The translations under genes and the position numbers were made by a program. The notes below the pieces were generated by a model. That model was not told the DNA's origin. It worked only from the letters and a program-made list of their open reading frames with translations, and searched no databases. A stretch of 64,000 nucleotides of DNA from Asanoa ferruginea (GTDB taxonomy: Bacteria > Actinomycetota > Actinomycetes > Mycobacteriales > Micromonosporaceae): NCBI RefSeq assembly GCF_003387075.1, contig NZ_QUMQ01000001.1, positions 1,736,001 through 1,800,000 on the forward strand, read 5' to 3'. The first letter of the stretch is position 1. Each line of letters begins with the position of its first letter. Positions 37,280 to 47,056 of this stretch are shown piece by piece.

Positions 37280-38364
37280 TCGACGACCAGCTTGTCGGTG
37301 ACTGGGCTCGACTGGCAGGTCAGCACGTAGCCGCGGGCGACCTCGTCGGGCTCGAGCGCGTAGTTGCGGGCCATCGTGACCTCGCCCTCGACGATCCGGG
37401 CGCGGCAGGTCGAGCAGACCCCGCCCTTGCAGGCAAAGGGCAGCTCGGACCGGACCCGCAGCGCGGCGTCGAGGACCCGTTCGTCGCGGCGCATCCGGAG
37501 GGTGGAGACGCGGCCGTCGAGCAGCACCGAGACCTCGACCGGTGCGGCGTCGTCGGCCGTGCTGGGGCGGCGCGGCGGGTCGGGCACGTCGTCGACGTGG
37601 AACAGCTCGGTGTGCACGGCCGACACGCCGCGGCCGGCGAGCACGTTGCGGGCGTCGGTGACCAGGCCGTAGGGGCCGCACAGGAACCACTCGTCGACCT
37701 GGTCGGCCGGCACGAGCGAGTCGAGCAGGCGGGCCAGCCGGTCGGCGTCGATCCGGCCGGAGAGCAGCTCCGACTCCCCGGGCTCCTGAGAGAGCACGTG
37801 CACGACGTGCAGCCGGGCGGCGTAGCGGTCCTTGAGGTCGCCGAGCTCGTCGGCGAACATCACGCTGCGGGCGAAGCGGTTGCCGTACACCAGCGTGAAT
37901 TGGCTCTGTTCTTCGACCGCCAAAGCGGTTGCGACGAGCGACAGCACCGGGGTGATCCCGGAGCCGGCGGCGATCGCGCCGTAGTGCCGCTGCCGGCCCG
38001 GCTCGAACGGTGAGGTGAACTTGCCCAGCGGTGGCATCACGTCGATCGCGTCGCCGCGGCGCAGGGCACTGGCGGCGTAGCTGGAGAAAGCGCCGCCGGG
38101 GATCTCCTTGACGCCGATCCGGAGCAGCCCGTCGCGTTCGAGGGACGAGGGCGTCGAGCAGATGGAGTAGGACCGGCGGGCGTCGTCGTCGACCTTGCGC
38201 ACGGTGAGGTGCTGGCCGGCCCGGAAGGCGAACTGCTCGCGCAGCTCGACGGGCACGGCGAAGGTAATCGCGACGGCGTCGTCGGTGAGCCGGTCGATCG
38301 CTGTGACAGCAAGCGGATGGAACACCGGGCGCCGGCGCGTCGGCCGGCTGATCGTGACGCTCAC
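37267..38364 (-). CDS. paaE: Phenylacetyl-CoA epoxidase reductase subunit
   Basis: From GTG 38364 the product is 365 residues. It has an FNR-like FAD/NAD(P)H reductase module (RRSYSICSTPSS; GSGITPVLSLVATAL; WFLCGPYGLV) followed by a plant-type 2Fe-2S domain (FACKGGVCSTCRARIVEG, with a last Cys in VLTCQSSP). It feeds electrons to the diiron subunit PaaA in ring epoxidation of phenylacetyl-CoA. Last gene of the paaABCDE set; it collides with the SWIM gene at its 3' end. Confidence 0.95.
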   Translation of the reverse strand: MSVTISRPTRRRPVFHPLAVTAIDRLTDDAVAITFAVPVELREQFAFRAGQHLTVRKVDDDARRSYSICSTPSSLERDGLLRIGVKEIPGGAFSSYAASALRRGDAIDVMPPLGKFTSPFEPGRQRHYGAIAAGSGITPVLSLVATALAVEEQSQFTLVYGNRFARSVMFADELGDLKDRYAARLHVVHVLSQEPGESELLSGRIDADRLARLLDSLVPADQVDEWFLCGPYGLVTDARNVLAGRGVSAVHTELFHVDDVPDPPRRPSTADDAAPVEVSVLLDGRVSTLRMRRDERVLDAALRVRSELPFACKGGVCSTCRARIVEGEVTMARNYALEPDEVARGYVLTCQSSPVTDKLVVDYDG

Positions 38365-38365
38365 G

Positions 38366-38827
38366 TCAGTAGGCCTTGATCGCGTCGAACGGCTCGCCGC
38401 ACGTGCGACAGCGCCACAGCGCCTTGCACGCCGTGGAGCCGAAACGGCTGAGCTGCTCGGTTTCGGGCGAGCCGCAGTGCGTGCACCGCACCGCGATGGT
38501 GAGAGTGACGGACTTGCTCGGGCCGGGTGGGGCGATGCCGGCTGCGGCCAGCTTAGCCCTCCCTTCGGGCGAGATCCAGTCCGTGGACCAAGCTGGTGCG
38601 AACACCGTCTGTACATTGTGGTCGGCGTGCCCGGCGGCCCGCAGTGCGGCGCCGATGTCCTCCCGGATCACGTCCATCGCCGGGCAGCCGGTGTAGGTCG
38701 GCGTGATGGTCACTGTGACGTGCCCGCGGTCGTCGGTCTCGACGTCGCGCAGGATGCCCAGCTCGGCGATGGTGACGACGCGCAGCTCCGGGTCGACGAC
38801 CGTGGCCACCGCCTCGCGCGCGGTCAC
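38366..38827 (-). CDS. paaD: Phenylacetate degradation protein PaaD
   Basis: From GTG 38827 the product is 153 residues. The N-terminal MIP18/DUF59 domain (VVDPELRVVTIAELGILRDV; YTGCPAMDVIREDI) is followed by a C-terminal zinc ribbon (RCTHCGSPETEQLS; WRCRTCGEPFDAI). PaaD is needed for maturation of the epoxidase, probably in Fe-S assembly of PaaE. Overlaps paaC by 4 nt. Confidence 0.94.
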   Translation of the reverse strand: MTAREAVATVVDPELRVVTIAELGILRDVETDDRGHVTVTITPTYTGCPAMDVIREDIGAALRAAGHADHNVQTVFAPAWSTDWISPEGRAKLAAAGIAPPGPSKSVTLTIAVRCTHCGSPETEQLSRFGSTACKALWRCRTCGEPFDAIKAY

Positions 38828-39528
38828 CAGCGGGCTCCTGGATGGGCCCGGTGCAGCTCCTGCATCTCGGCGAGCAGCTCGACCAGGTGCTTGCGCTCGC
38901 CGGTCGGCTCGGCGACCGTCTCCGGCACGGTCAGTGTGGCCCGCGTCAGCACCTCTTCCACAGTGGACGACCAGTGCGTGCGCAGGTCGGCGAACGCGAC
39001 CGGGCCGCCCTCGCCCACGAACAGGCCGCCGGTGTAGGGCCAGAGGCCGTCGATCGCCGCCTGCATGCGTTGGTGTGACTCGCCGGTGCCGTCGCCCAGC
39101 CGCAGTGTCCACAGAGTGCTGTGGTCGAGGTGGTAGGCGGACTCTTTGCGCGCCTTGCCGGCGATGGCGGCGAGCCGTTCGTCGCCGGCGCCCGCGAGGG
39201 CGTCGTAGAGCGGGAGCTGGAACGCCGAGAGCAGCAGCAGCTTGGCGATCACCACGCCGAAGTCGGGCTCGGGCTGCTCGACCAGCCGGCAGTTGCGGAA
39301 CGCGGCGGCGTCGCGCTGGTAGGCCAGCGCGTCTTCGTCGCGGCCCGCGCCCTCGAGCTCGCCCGCGTAGGTGAGCAGCAGTCGCGCCGCGCCGAGTTGG
39401 TCGAGCGCGATGTTGGCGAGCGCGACGTCTTCCTCCATCTCCGGTCCGGCGGCATACCAGGCACCGAACCGCTGGGCGGTGACGAGAGCGTCATCGCCGA
39501 GTCGAAGGACGTAGTCGACCGTGGTCAC
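38824..39528 (-). CDS. paaC: Phenylacetyl-CoA epoxidase structural subunit
   Basis: From GTG 39528 (GTGA overlap with paaB) the product is 234 residues. It is a ferritin-like helical protein (EEDVALANIALDQLGAARLL; ESAYHLDHSTLWTLRLGDGT) that pairs with PaaA but lacks a complete diiron site. Normal family length. Confidence 0.94.
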   Translation of the reverse strand: MTTVDYVLRLGDDALVTAQRFGAWYAAGPEMEEDVALANIALDQLGAARLLLTYAGELEGAGRDEDALAYQRDAAAFRNCRLVEQPEPDFGVVIAKLLLLSAFQLPLYDALAGAGDERLAAIAGKARKESAYHLDHSTLWTLRLGDGTGESHQRMQAAIDGLWPYTGGLFVGEGGPVAFADLRTHWSSTVEEVLTRATLTVPETVAEPTGERKHLVELLAEMQELHRAHPGARW

Positions 39529-39806
39529 AGGTGCTTCGCTCCGTCGGGGACGTCGTAGAAGGTGGGGTGGCGGTAGACCTTGTCGGCGGCCGGGTCGAAG
39601 AAGGCGTCCTTCTCGTCGGGGCTCGACGCGGTGATCGCGGTGGCCGGGACCACCCAGATCGAGACGCCTTCTTCCCGCCGGGTGTAGAGGTCGCGGGCGT
39701 TGCGCAGGGCCAACTCGGCGTCTGGCGCGTGCAGGCTGCCCACGTGGGTGTGCGACAAACCCCGCCTGGGGCGCACGAACACCTCGAACAACGGCTCTCC
39801 GCTCAT
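39525..39806 (-). CDS. paaB: Phenylacetyl-CoA epoxidase subunit B
   Basis: This 93-residue protein has the PaaB core ([39 protein letters not shown]) and ends [16 protein letters not shown]. PaaB bridges the PaaA-PaaC heterodimers of the epoxidase. ATG 39806 overlaps the paaA stop by 4 nt. Confidence 0.95.
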   Translation of the reverse strand: MSGEPLFEVFVRPRRGLSHTHVGSLHAPDAELALRNARDLYTRREEGVSIWVVPATAITASSPDEKDAFFDPAADKVYRHPTFYDVPDGAKHL

Positions 39807-40864
39807 ACGGCCACCACCGCTTCCCGTCGCTTGGCGGCATAGGCCGCGGCCGCCTCGCGTACCCAGGCGCCTTCGGTGTGGGCCCGGCGGCGGTAGGCCA
39901 TCCGTTCGGTGTTGCAGGGGCCGTCACCCTTGATCACTCGCATCAGCTCGTCGAAGTCAGGCGCGCTGAAGTCGTGTGCCTGGCGCTCGTCGTTCCAGCG
40001 CAGGTCGGGGTCGGGGATCCGCAGGCCGAGCACGCCGGCCTGCTGGACGCACATGTCGACGAAGCGCTGCCGCAACTCGTCGTTGGAGAACCGCTTGATC
40101 TTCCAGGCCATCGACTGCTCGGAGTGGGTGGAGTCGGTGTCCGGCGGGCCGAACATGGCCAGCGACGGGTACCACCAGCGGTCGATCGCGTCCTGGGCCA
40201 TCTCGTGTTGGGCCGCGGTGCCGTGCGACAGCGTGTGCAGGATCTCGTAGCCCTGCCGCTGGTGGAAGGACTCCTCCTTGCAGATCCTGATCATCGCGCG
40301 AGCGTAGGGGCCGTAGGAGCAGCGGCAGAGCGGCACCTGGTTGACGATCGCCGCGCCGTCGACGAGCCAGCCGATCGCGCCGATGTCGGCCCAGGTCAGC
40401 GTCGGGTAGTTGAAGATCGAGCTGTATTTCTGCCGGCCGTCGAGGAGCAGCCCGACCAGCTCTTCGCGGGTCACGCCGAGGGTCTCGGCGGCCGCGTAGA
40501 GATAAAGGCCGTGCCCCGCCTCGTCTTGCACCTTGGCGAGCAGGATCGCCTTGCGTTTGAGCGAGGGCGCGCGGGTGATCCAGCTTCCTTCCGGCTGCAT
40601 TCCGATGATCTCGGAGTGGGCGTGCTGCGCGATCTGCCGGACCAGCCCGCGCCGGTAGGCGTCGGGCATCCAGTCGCGTGGCTCGATCTTCTGGTCGGCC
40701 GCGATCACCGCGTCGAAGTAGTCCTGGAGGGCTGCCGGGTCGCCTTCGACCCGACCATGGAGCGCGGCGGCGCGCAGCGCCGCTTCGGCGGCCTCGACCT
40801 GTCCGAGGAGACCACCGTCGGACCCGGCATCCGGGCCGGCGAAGTCATTCCCGTACACCCCCAC
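39803..40864 (-). CDS. paaA: Phenylacetyl-CoA epoxidase catalytic subunit
   Basis: From GTG 40864 the product is 353 residues; GTG 40858 is possible. It is the catalytic diiron subunit, with Glu/His ligand helices ([55 protein letters not shown]). It epoxidises the ring of phenylacetyl-CoA. First gene of a tightly overlapping paaABCDE operon; paaK, paaF-J, paaZ and a TetR-type PaaR are not in the window. An inverted repeat covers the region just upstream. Confidence 0.94.
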   Translation of the reverse strand: MGVYGNDFAGPDAGSDGGLLGQVEAAEAALRAAALHGRVEGDPAALQDYFDAVIAADQKIEPRDWMPDAYRRGLVRQIAQHAHSEIIGMQPEGSWITRAPSLKRKAILLAKVQDEAGHGLYLYAAAETLGVTREELVGLLLDGRQKYSSIFNYPTLTWADIGAIGWLVDGAAIVNQVPLCRCSYGPYARAMIRICKEESFHQRQGYEILHTLSHGTAAQHEMAQDAIDRWWYPSLAMFGPPDTDSTHSEQSMAWKIKRFSNDELRQRFVDMCVQQAGVLGLRIPDPDLRWNDERQAHDFSAPDFDELMRVIKGDGPCNTERMAYRRRAHTEGAWVREAAAAYAAKRREAVVAV

Positions 40865-40866
40865 AG

Positions 40867-40905
40867 TGTTACAGCTTCTCGACACACAAGCCAGCATCTG
40901 TAACA
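40867..40905. promoter_or_regulatory. Inverted repeat TGTTACAG-N23-CTGTAACA before paaA
   Basis: Two perfect 8-bp arms (40867-40874 and 40898-40905) have centres 31 bp apart, about three helical turns. The proximal arm nearly touches the paaA start codon. This suggests an operator for a paa repressor that binds on one face of the helix. The identity of the regulator is not known. Confidence 0.45.
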
Positions 40906-41183
40906 AACCCGTGGCGCGGCTTAACGCTGAGTAATCGGATCTATGCCGTCCGCTCATAAAGACATCCACTATGGACAATGAACTGCGTCACGCGCAGACC
41001 TAAGATTTCCTTAACTGGAACGGGGAATGGGGCGAAAACCGGACGATCTCGGGCTGCTTCCGGAAATTCCACCCGTGCTATCGCGTTACCGAGCGCCGTA
41101 GACTTCGAAGCGGTAGATCGCCACCCCTGCGATCCATTACCGAGAGCCACCCCCGGCCTGAAAACAACCGGAGATCACCCCTC
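40906..41183. promoter_or_regulatory. Intergenic region between paaA and serine-hydrolase triplet
   Basis: The divergent gap from paaA to the next gene is 319 bp and should hold two promoters. It is AT-richer than its surroundings (stretches such as CCTAAGATTTCCTTAACTGG). CTAAGATT at about 41009 could supply a -10 for the plus-strand genes. A plus-strand frame starting at 40978 overlaps the next gene and shows no coding character. Confidence 0.35.
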
Positions 41184-42161
41184 ATGCGTCCTCGCGTGGT
41201 TATGGTGCTCGCCCTCGCCGCTCTGCTTCTCGGCGGCGTGCTCCTGGTGCCTGCCGCATACGCCAAGCTCAGCGACAGCAGTGGCGGCGCCAGCAGTGAA
41301 GCCACCGCCGCAGCGGCCGGCACCGCACCGACGATCCCCCCAAAGGTGGTCGAACCACCCCAGCCGACGCTCGCCGCGGCTCCGGTCTCCGTCAAGGTCG
41401 ACGGCTTTTACTCGTGGGCCCTGATGGATCTCAAGACCGGCAAGATCTCCGGCTCGAAGAACAGCGCGACCCAGACCAGCTCGACCGAGTCAATGATCAA
41501 GACCTGGATCGTCTCCGACTATCTGCGCCAGATCGACGAGGAGGGCCAGCCCCTCAGCAAGACCGTGCAGGCATCGATCCAGCGGGCGATCCGCGACAGC
41601 AACGACGACGACGCCGGCATGATCAACAAAATGGGCGGCGGGACCGCGCAGACCAAACGCATGATCAGCGTTTGCGGGCTGAAGAACACGCACCTCGGCA
41701 AGGTCCCCGGGTATGTCGGCTGGTGGAGCTTCACCGAGATGTCCGCGCAAGACGTGACCCGGCTCGGCAACTGCATCCAGTCCGGCAAGGCGGCCGGCAA
41801 GAAATACACGCCGCTGGTGCTGAGCGAGATGAGCAAGGTGCGCGGCTCCGTCGGGGACCAGCACACCACCTACGGCGGCGGCCGCTGGGGGATCATCGAC
41901 GGCCTGCCCAAGGAGATCACCGCCAAGCAGGGCCCCATCAGCATCAAGAACGGCTGGACCCAGCTTGTCTACGACGGCGACTGGCACATCAGTTGCATGG
42001 CGATCAGCAAGTCGTGGATCCTCGCCGTGCAGACCCGTTACCCCTCTTCGCAGCCACTGTCCGTCGGCGCCAAGGTGTGCCAGGACACGGCGACGCAGTT
42101 GGTCACCCCCAAGGTCGGCGCAGCGCTGCGCGTCCCCTCCTCCGGCAGCACCCAAGGCTGA
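41184..42161 (+). CDS. Exported serine hydrolase, beta-lactamase/D,D-peptidase fold (copy 1)
   Basis: This 325-residue protein starts with a signal peptide/anchor (VVMVLALAALLLGGVLLVPA) and a Ser/Ala/Pro linker. Active-site pattern: S-x-x-K at S103 (ESMIKTW), S-N-D in RDSNDDDAG, and K-N-G where KTG or KSG is usual (ISIKNGW). A class A omega-loop E-x-x-L-N is not visible; the corresponding segment reads WWSFTEMSAQDVTRLG. It therefore looks more like a penicillin-binding protein or a non-hydrolysing homolog than an efficient beta-lactamase. First of three tandem paralogs and the most diverged. Confidence 0.8.
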   Translation: MRPRVVMVLALAALLLGGVLLVPAAYAKLSDSSGGASSEATAAAAGTAPTIPPKVVEPPQPTLAAAPVSVKVDGFYSWALMDLKTGKISGSKNSATQTSSTESMIKTWIVSDYLRQIDEEGQPLSKTVQASIQRAIRDSNDDDAGMINKMGGGTAQTKRMISVCGLKNTHLGKVPGYVGWWSFTEMSAQDVTRLGNCIQSGKAAGKKYTPLVLSEMSKVRGSVGDQHTTYGGGRWGIIDGLPKEITAKQGPISIKNGWTQLVYDGDWHISCMAISKSWILAVQTRYPSSQPLSVGAKVCQDTATQLVTPKVGAALRVPSSGSTQG

Positions 42162-42164
42162 GCT

Positions 42165-43118
42165 TTGACTAACCCACCCAGGCGGCGCCGAGCCCGGCGC
42201 GCCACCACGCTGATCGCATTCATCGTCGTTATCGCCGCCCTGGGCGTCGCGGGCCTGCGGCTGTGGCCCGGTTCGCCGCTGGCCGCCAAGGCCGCGGCGC
42301 GCTGGGAGAGCCAGCCCGGTCTGACCGGCGCCACCGGAGATCCCGACGCCGACGGCGACGGCTCAACGCCGACCACCCCGCCGGCGGCCAAGCCGAAGCC
42401 GGCGCTCAAGCCGCTCCCGGTCGCGGCCACCGACGTGCAGATCGACCACACCGGCTGGTACTCGTGGGCGCTGCTGGACACCCGTACCGGAAAAATGTCC
42501 GGTCCGGCCGACCGCAGCGACCTGAGCACCACCGCCTCGCTGATCAAGTCGTGGATCGGCGCCGACTACCTGCGCCGCTCGGCCGAGCAGGGCAAGGAAC
42601 CCAGCGCGGCGCGGATGGCCCAGGTCGAGACGATGATCCGGGACAGCAACAACGAGGCCGCGCAGTCGCTCTACGAGGCCGACGGCGGTGCTCCGGCGAT
42701 CAAGCGGCTGATCTCGATGTGCAAGCTGAAGGACAGCAAGGTCGCGGCCGACGGCGGCTGGAGCCGCACGCTGCTCTCCCCCGCCGACATCACCCGGCTC
42801 GGCGCCTGCATCGCCAACGGCACCGCGGCCGGCCCGAAATGGACCAACTACCTGCTCGACCAGATGCGCGCCGTGCGCGGCACGGGCGACTTCGGCATGC
42901 GCAAGGCGTTCCCGGCGGCCGAGCAGAAGAAGATCGCCATCAAGAACGGCTGGGTCGACCGGCAGGCCGAGCAGGAATACCACGTGAGCTGCATGGCCAT
43001 CGGCGACGGCTGGGTGATCGGCGTGATGGCCAAATACGAGATCAACAAGGGGTACGAGTACGGCGCCAACATCTGCGAGCAGGTAGGCGAGCAGCTCCGC
43101 GCCGCGGCGTCCAGTTAG
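42165..43118 (+). CDS. Membrane-anchored serine hydrolase, beta-lactamase-like (copy 2)
   Basis: This 317-residue paralog starts at TTG 42165, 3 nt after copy 1. A basic N-terminus (PPRRRRARRATTL) and one membrane segment (IAFIVVIAALGVAGLRLW) suggest a signal anchor. Motifs are S125-L-I-K (TTASLIKSW), S-N-N in MIRDSNNEAAQ and K-N-G in IAIKNGWVDR. It shares long blocks with copy 3, including ADGGWSRTLLS-type and YHVSCMAIGDGWVIGVM-type segments. No omega-loop Glu is seen. Confidence 0.8.
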   Translation: MTNPPRRRRARRATTLIAFIVVIAALGVAGLRLWPGSPLAAKAAARWESQPGLTGATGDPDADGDGSTPTTPPAAKPKPALKPLPVAATDVQIDHTGWYSWALLDTRTGKMSGPADRSDLSTTASLIKSWIGADYLRRSAEQGKEPSAARMAQVETMIRDSNNEAAQSLYEADGGAPAIKRLISMCKLKDSKVAADGGWSRTLLSPADITRLGACIANGTAAGPKWTNYLLDQMRAVRGTGDFGMRKAFPAAEQKKIAIKNGWVDRQAEQEYHVSCMAIGDGWVIGVMAKYEINKGYEYGANICEQVGEQLRAAASS

Positions 43119-43211
43119 GAACTCGGTTCACGAAAGTCCGGGGTACGCGCCGGGCCGGCTCGATAGCCTGACGGAGCAGGTTCCCCCGTCCGGCGGCACT
43201 TAGGGCTGACC

Positions 43212-45007
<1,796 letters not shown>

Positions 45008-46231
45008 TCAGGCGACCGCCGCGGATGTGACCCGTTCCTGCCGGATGGCACGCGCGACCGGAGCCGCCGCGGCGAGCACGACCAGCACGCCGGCCAGGCC
45101 GAAGGTGAAGATGAGGGTGCGCGGCGAGAAGGGGCCGAGCAGGGCGCCGGCCAGCACGTAGCCGCACATCGCCCCACCGTTGGCGGCGGCGTTGAGCACC
45201 GAGAACGCCCGGCCGCGGTCAGCCTCGCGAACCCGGCGGGCGACCAGGATCGTGCTGAACACCCCGAGGCCGCCGTTGAGCAGCCCGCCGACCAGCCAGA
45301 GCACCGCCACCTGCCAGGCCTCCGTGGCCGCGGCACTGAGCAGGACCGGCACGCAGGTCGCGCCGAGCAGGGTCAGCATGGCGCGGACCAGCCCCGAGTC
45401 GTCGTCGTAGCGGCGGACGACCCGGACGAACACCCAGGCCCCGGCGGCCATGCCACCCGTCCAGGCCGCGGTGACCAGGCCGAAGGCCGATGTGGAGGCA
45501 CCCAGCGTGTCGCGGACGAAGAAGACCTCGATGACGTTGACGCCGCCGACGCCGGCGACCACCGCGCCGAAGGCGAGGAACGTCGTGAGCAGCAGCCCGT
45601 CGGTGCGCAGCCGCCACGGTCCGGCCGCTTCCCGGTTTGTTGTCGGCGCCGGAGCGCCGCCCCGCCGGGTGCGCAGGAGCAGTCCGGCCACGGCGACGGC
45701 GAGGTAGGTGGCCGCGTCGATGAGCAGCGGCGGGCGGGTGCCGAACCCGGCGACCAGGAAGCCGGCGGCGGCTGGGCCGAGCAGCGAGCCGATCATCGAC
45801 GCGGTCTGCCCGAGCGCGCTGGCCTTGGGCAGGTCGTCGCGGCTGACCATCGACGGCACCAGTGCGGAGAAGGTCGGGTTGGTGATCGCGAGCCCGGTGG
45901 CCAGCACCGCGACCAGCCCGATCAGCGCGATCGGCGCGGTGACGAAGGCCAGGGCGAGGCAGACGGCGGCCTGGGCGAGGCCGGTGGCGACCAGCAGCAC
46001 CCGGCTGTCGTAGCGGTCGACCAGCCGCCCGGTGAGCGGCACGAGCACGACCAGCGGGAGGGTCGCGGCGATCCAGAGCCCGGAGACGGCGAGCCCGCCG
46101 GCACCCCGGTCTTGCAGGGCGAGCGCGAGCGTGGTGGCCGCGAGGGCGTCGCCGGCCATGGAGAGTGCGCGCGCTCCGGAGGTGACGTAGACGTCACTCC
46201 AGCGCGAAGGGGCGCCAGATGCGAAGGACAT
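45008..46231 (-). CDS. MFS transporter
   Basis: From ATG 46231 the product is 407 residues with about 12 hydrophobic segments. The MFS loop 2-3 motif is present as LTGRLVDRYDSRVLLVATGL. The C-terminal half has TLIFTFGLAGVLVVLAAAAP. It resembles MFS drug exporters (MdtG/EntS-like). GTG 46252 is an alternative start, but an almost perfect inverted repeat covers the start region. It is 27-48 nt downstream of an ArsR-type regulator gene on the same strand, the usual layout of an efflux gene with its repressor. Substrate not predicted. Confidence 0.88.
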   Translation of the reverse strand: MSFASGAPSRWSDVYVTSGARALSMAGDALAATTLALALQDRGAGGLAVSGLWIAATLPLVVLVPLTGRLVDRYDSRVLLVATGLAQAAVCLALAFVTAPIALIGLVAVLATGLAITNPTFSALVPSMVSRDDLPKASALGQTASMIGSLLGPAAAGFLVAGFGTRPPLLIDAATYLAVAVAGLLLRTRRGGAPAPTTNREAAGPWRLRTDGLLLTTFLAFGAVVAGVGGVNVIEVFFVRDTLGASTSAFGLVTAAWTGGMAAGAWVFVRVVRRYDDDSGLVRAMLTLLGATCVPVLLSAAATEAWQVAVLWLVGGLLNGGLGVFSTILVARRVREADRGRAFSVLNAAANGGAMCGYVLAGALLGPFSPRTLIFTFGLAGVLVVLAAAAPVARAIRQERVTSAAVA

Positions 46232-46258
46232 GCTTCGAAAATAATCCTTCACATCTGG
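46215..46258. promoter_or_regulatory. 14-bp inverted repeat spanning MFS start
   Basis: CCAGATGCGAAGGA (46215-46228) and TCCTTCACATCTGG (46245-46258) are inverted copies with one mismatch, separated by 16 bp holding the ATG. It could be a dimer operator for the upstream ArsR-type regulator, or in mRNA a hairpin that hides the start codon. Confidence 0.5.
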
Positions 46259-46278
46259 GCGCGCAAGCCCAGGTCCCG

Positions 46279-46857
46279 TCAGTCGTCGGGGAAAGCGGCA
46301 AAGTGGACGCGAACCGTGCGCGCTCCTTCGGGCGGAGCGTCCTTGCGGTTTCTCTGCATCAGCGGCTCGATCTGGGCGCGTACCGCTTCGAAGAAGGCCT
46401 TCAGCTCATCGGGCGTGACGTAGATCGTCGACGTGGTCAGCCCGGCGGCGTCGTTCCATTCGGGGGGCTCTTCCCGCGCCCGGGCCAGGTAGGCGCGCAG
46501 CCGCGCCTGGTCGCGATCGAGGTAGGTGGCCAGCAACGCCTCTTCGGCGGCCCGGGTCTCCGGGTCGGCGTCGGCCTCCATGTCGAGGCCCCACGAGGCG
46601 GCCGGACTCTGCCAGACCCGCTCGCGCCCGTCACCGCGGCTCGGCGCCTCCTGGATCATGCCGGCCTTGGCCAACTCGCGCAGGTGATAACTGGTCGCAC
46701 TCGGCGACAACCCGACAATCTCCGCGAACTCGGTCGCGGTCGTCGCCTCCCCGGTCGTATTGAGATGCTCGAGAATCGCCAGCCGCGCCGGATGCGCCAA
46801 CGCCCGCATCATCTTCGGATCCGTGATCCGCCGCGGCTCCTGCCCGACCTCCGCCAT
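46279..46857 (-). CDS. ArsR-type winged-helix regulator
   Basis: This 192-residue regulator has a winged helix at the N-terminus: MMRALAHPARLAILEHLNTT, TEFAEIVGLSPSATSYHLRE, LAKAGMIQEAPSRGDGRERV. No metal-binding ELCVCDL motif is present, so it is a non-metal ArsR/HTH_20 type with a ~110-residue C-terminal region (ATYLDRDQARLRAYLARARE) likely for ligand or dimer contacts. It precedes the MFS exporter and is its probable repressor. Confidence 0.88.
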   Translation of the reverse strand: MAEVGQEPRRITDPKMMRALAHPARLAILEHLNTTGEATTATEFAEIVGLSPSATSYHLRELAKAGMIQEAPSRGDGRERVWQSPAASWGLDMEADADPETRAAEEALLATYLDRDQARLRAYLARAREEPPEWNDAAGLTTSTIYVTPDELKAFFEAVRAQIEPLMQRNRKDAPPEGARTVRVHFAAFPDD

Positions 46858-46987
46858 TCCCTCATCGTCCCACCAGGGGGTCGGGCGCTGGCACCGGCCG
46901 ATATTCAGTGGAGGTGTGGACGAACCGGGCGTAACCTGGAGCGCCGCCGCGCTGATGCGTGGTTACCGGGCACTGCCGGCACCGGGT

Positions 46988-47001
46988 GGGGTTTTCGCCC
47001 C
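46988..47001. promoter_or_regulatory. GGGG-N6-CCCC inverted repeat upstream of helR
   Basis: A GGGGTTTTCGCCCC element lies 55-69 bp upstream of the helR start. In actinobacteria helR and other rifamycin-response genes carry a shared upstream inverted repeat, the rifamycin-associated element. Whether this is one needs a comparison with the published motif. Confidence 0.3.
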
Positions 47002-47056
47002 TCGGAGTTCCGGGCGGCCCAGGTCTCCCGAGCCACACTCCGGAAGGTTTCCTCGG

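Noticed and set aside
40978-41424. Plus-strand frame of 148 codons upstream of and overlapping the first serine hydrolase
   Set aside because: It overlaps the hydrolase N-terminus in another frame, has irregular codon use and no domain.
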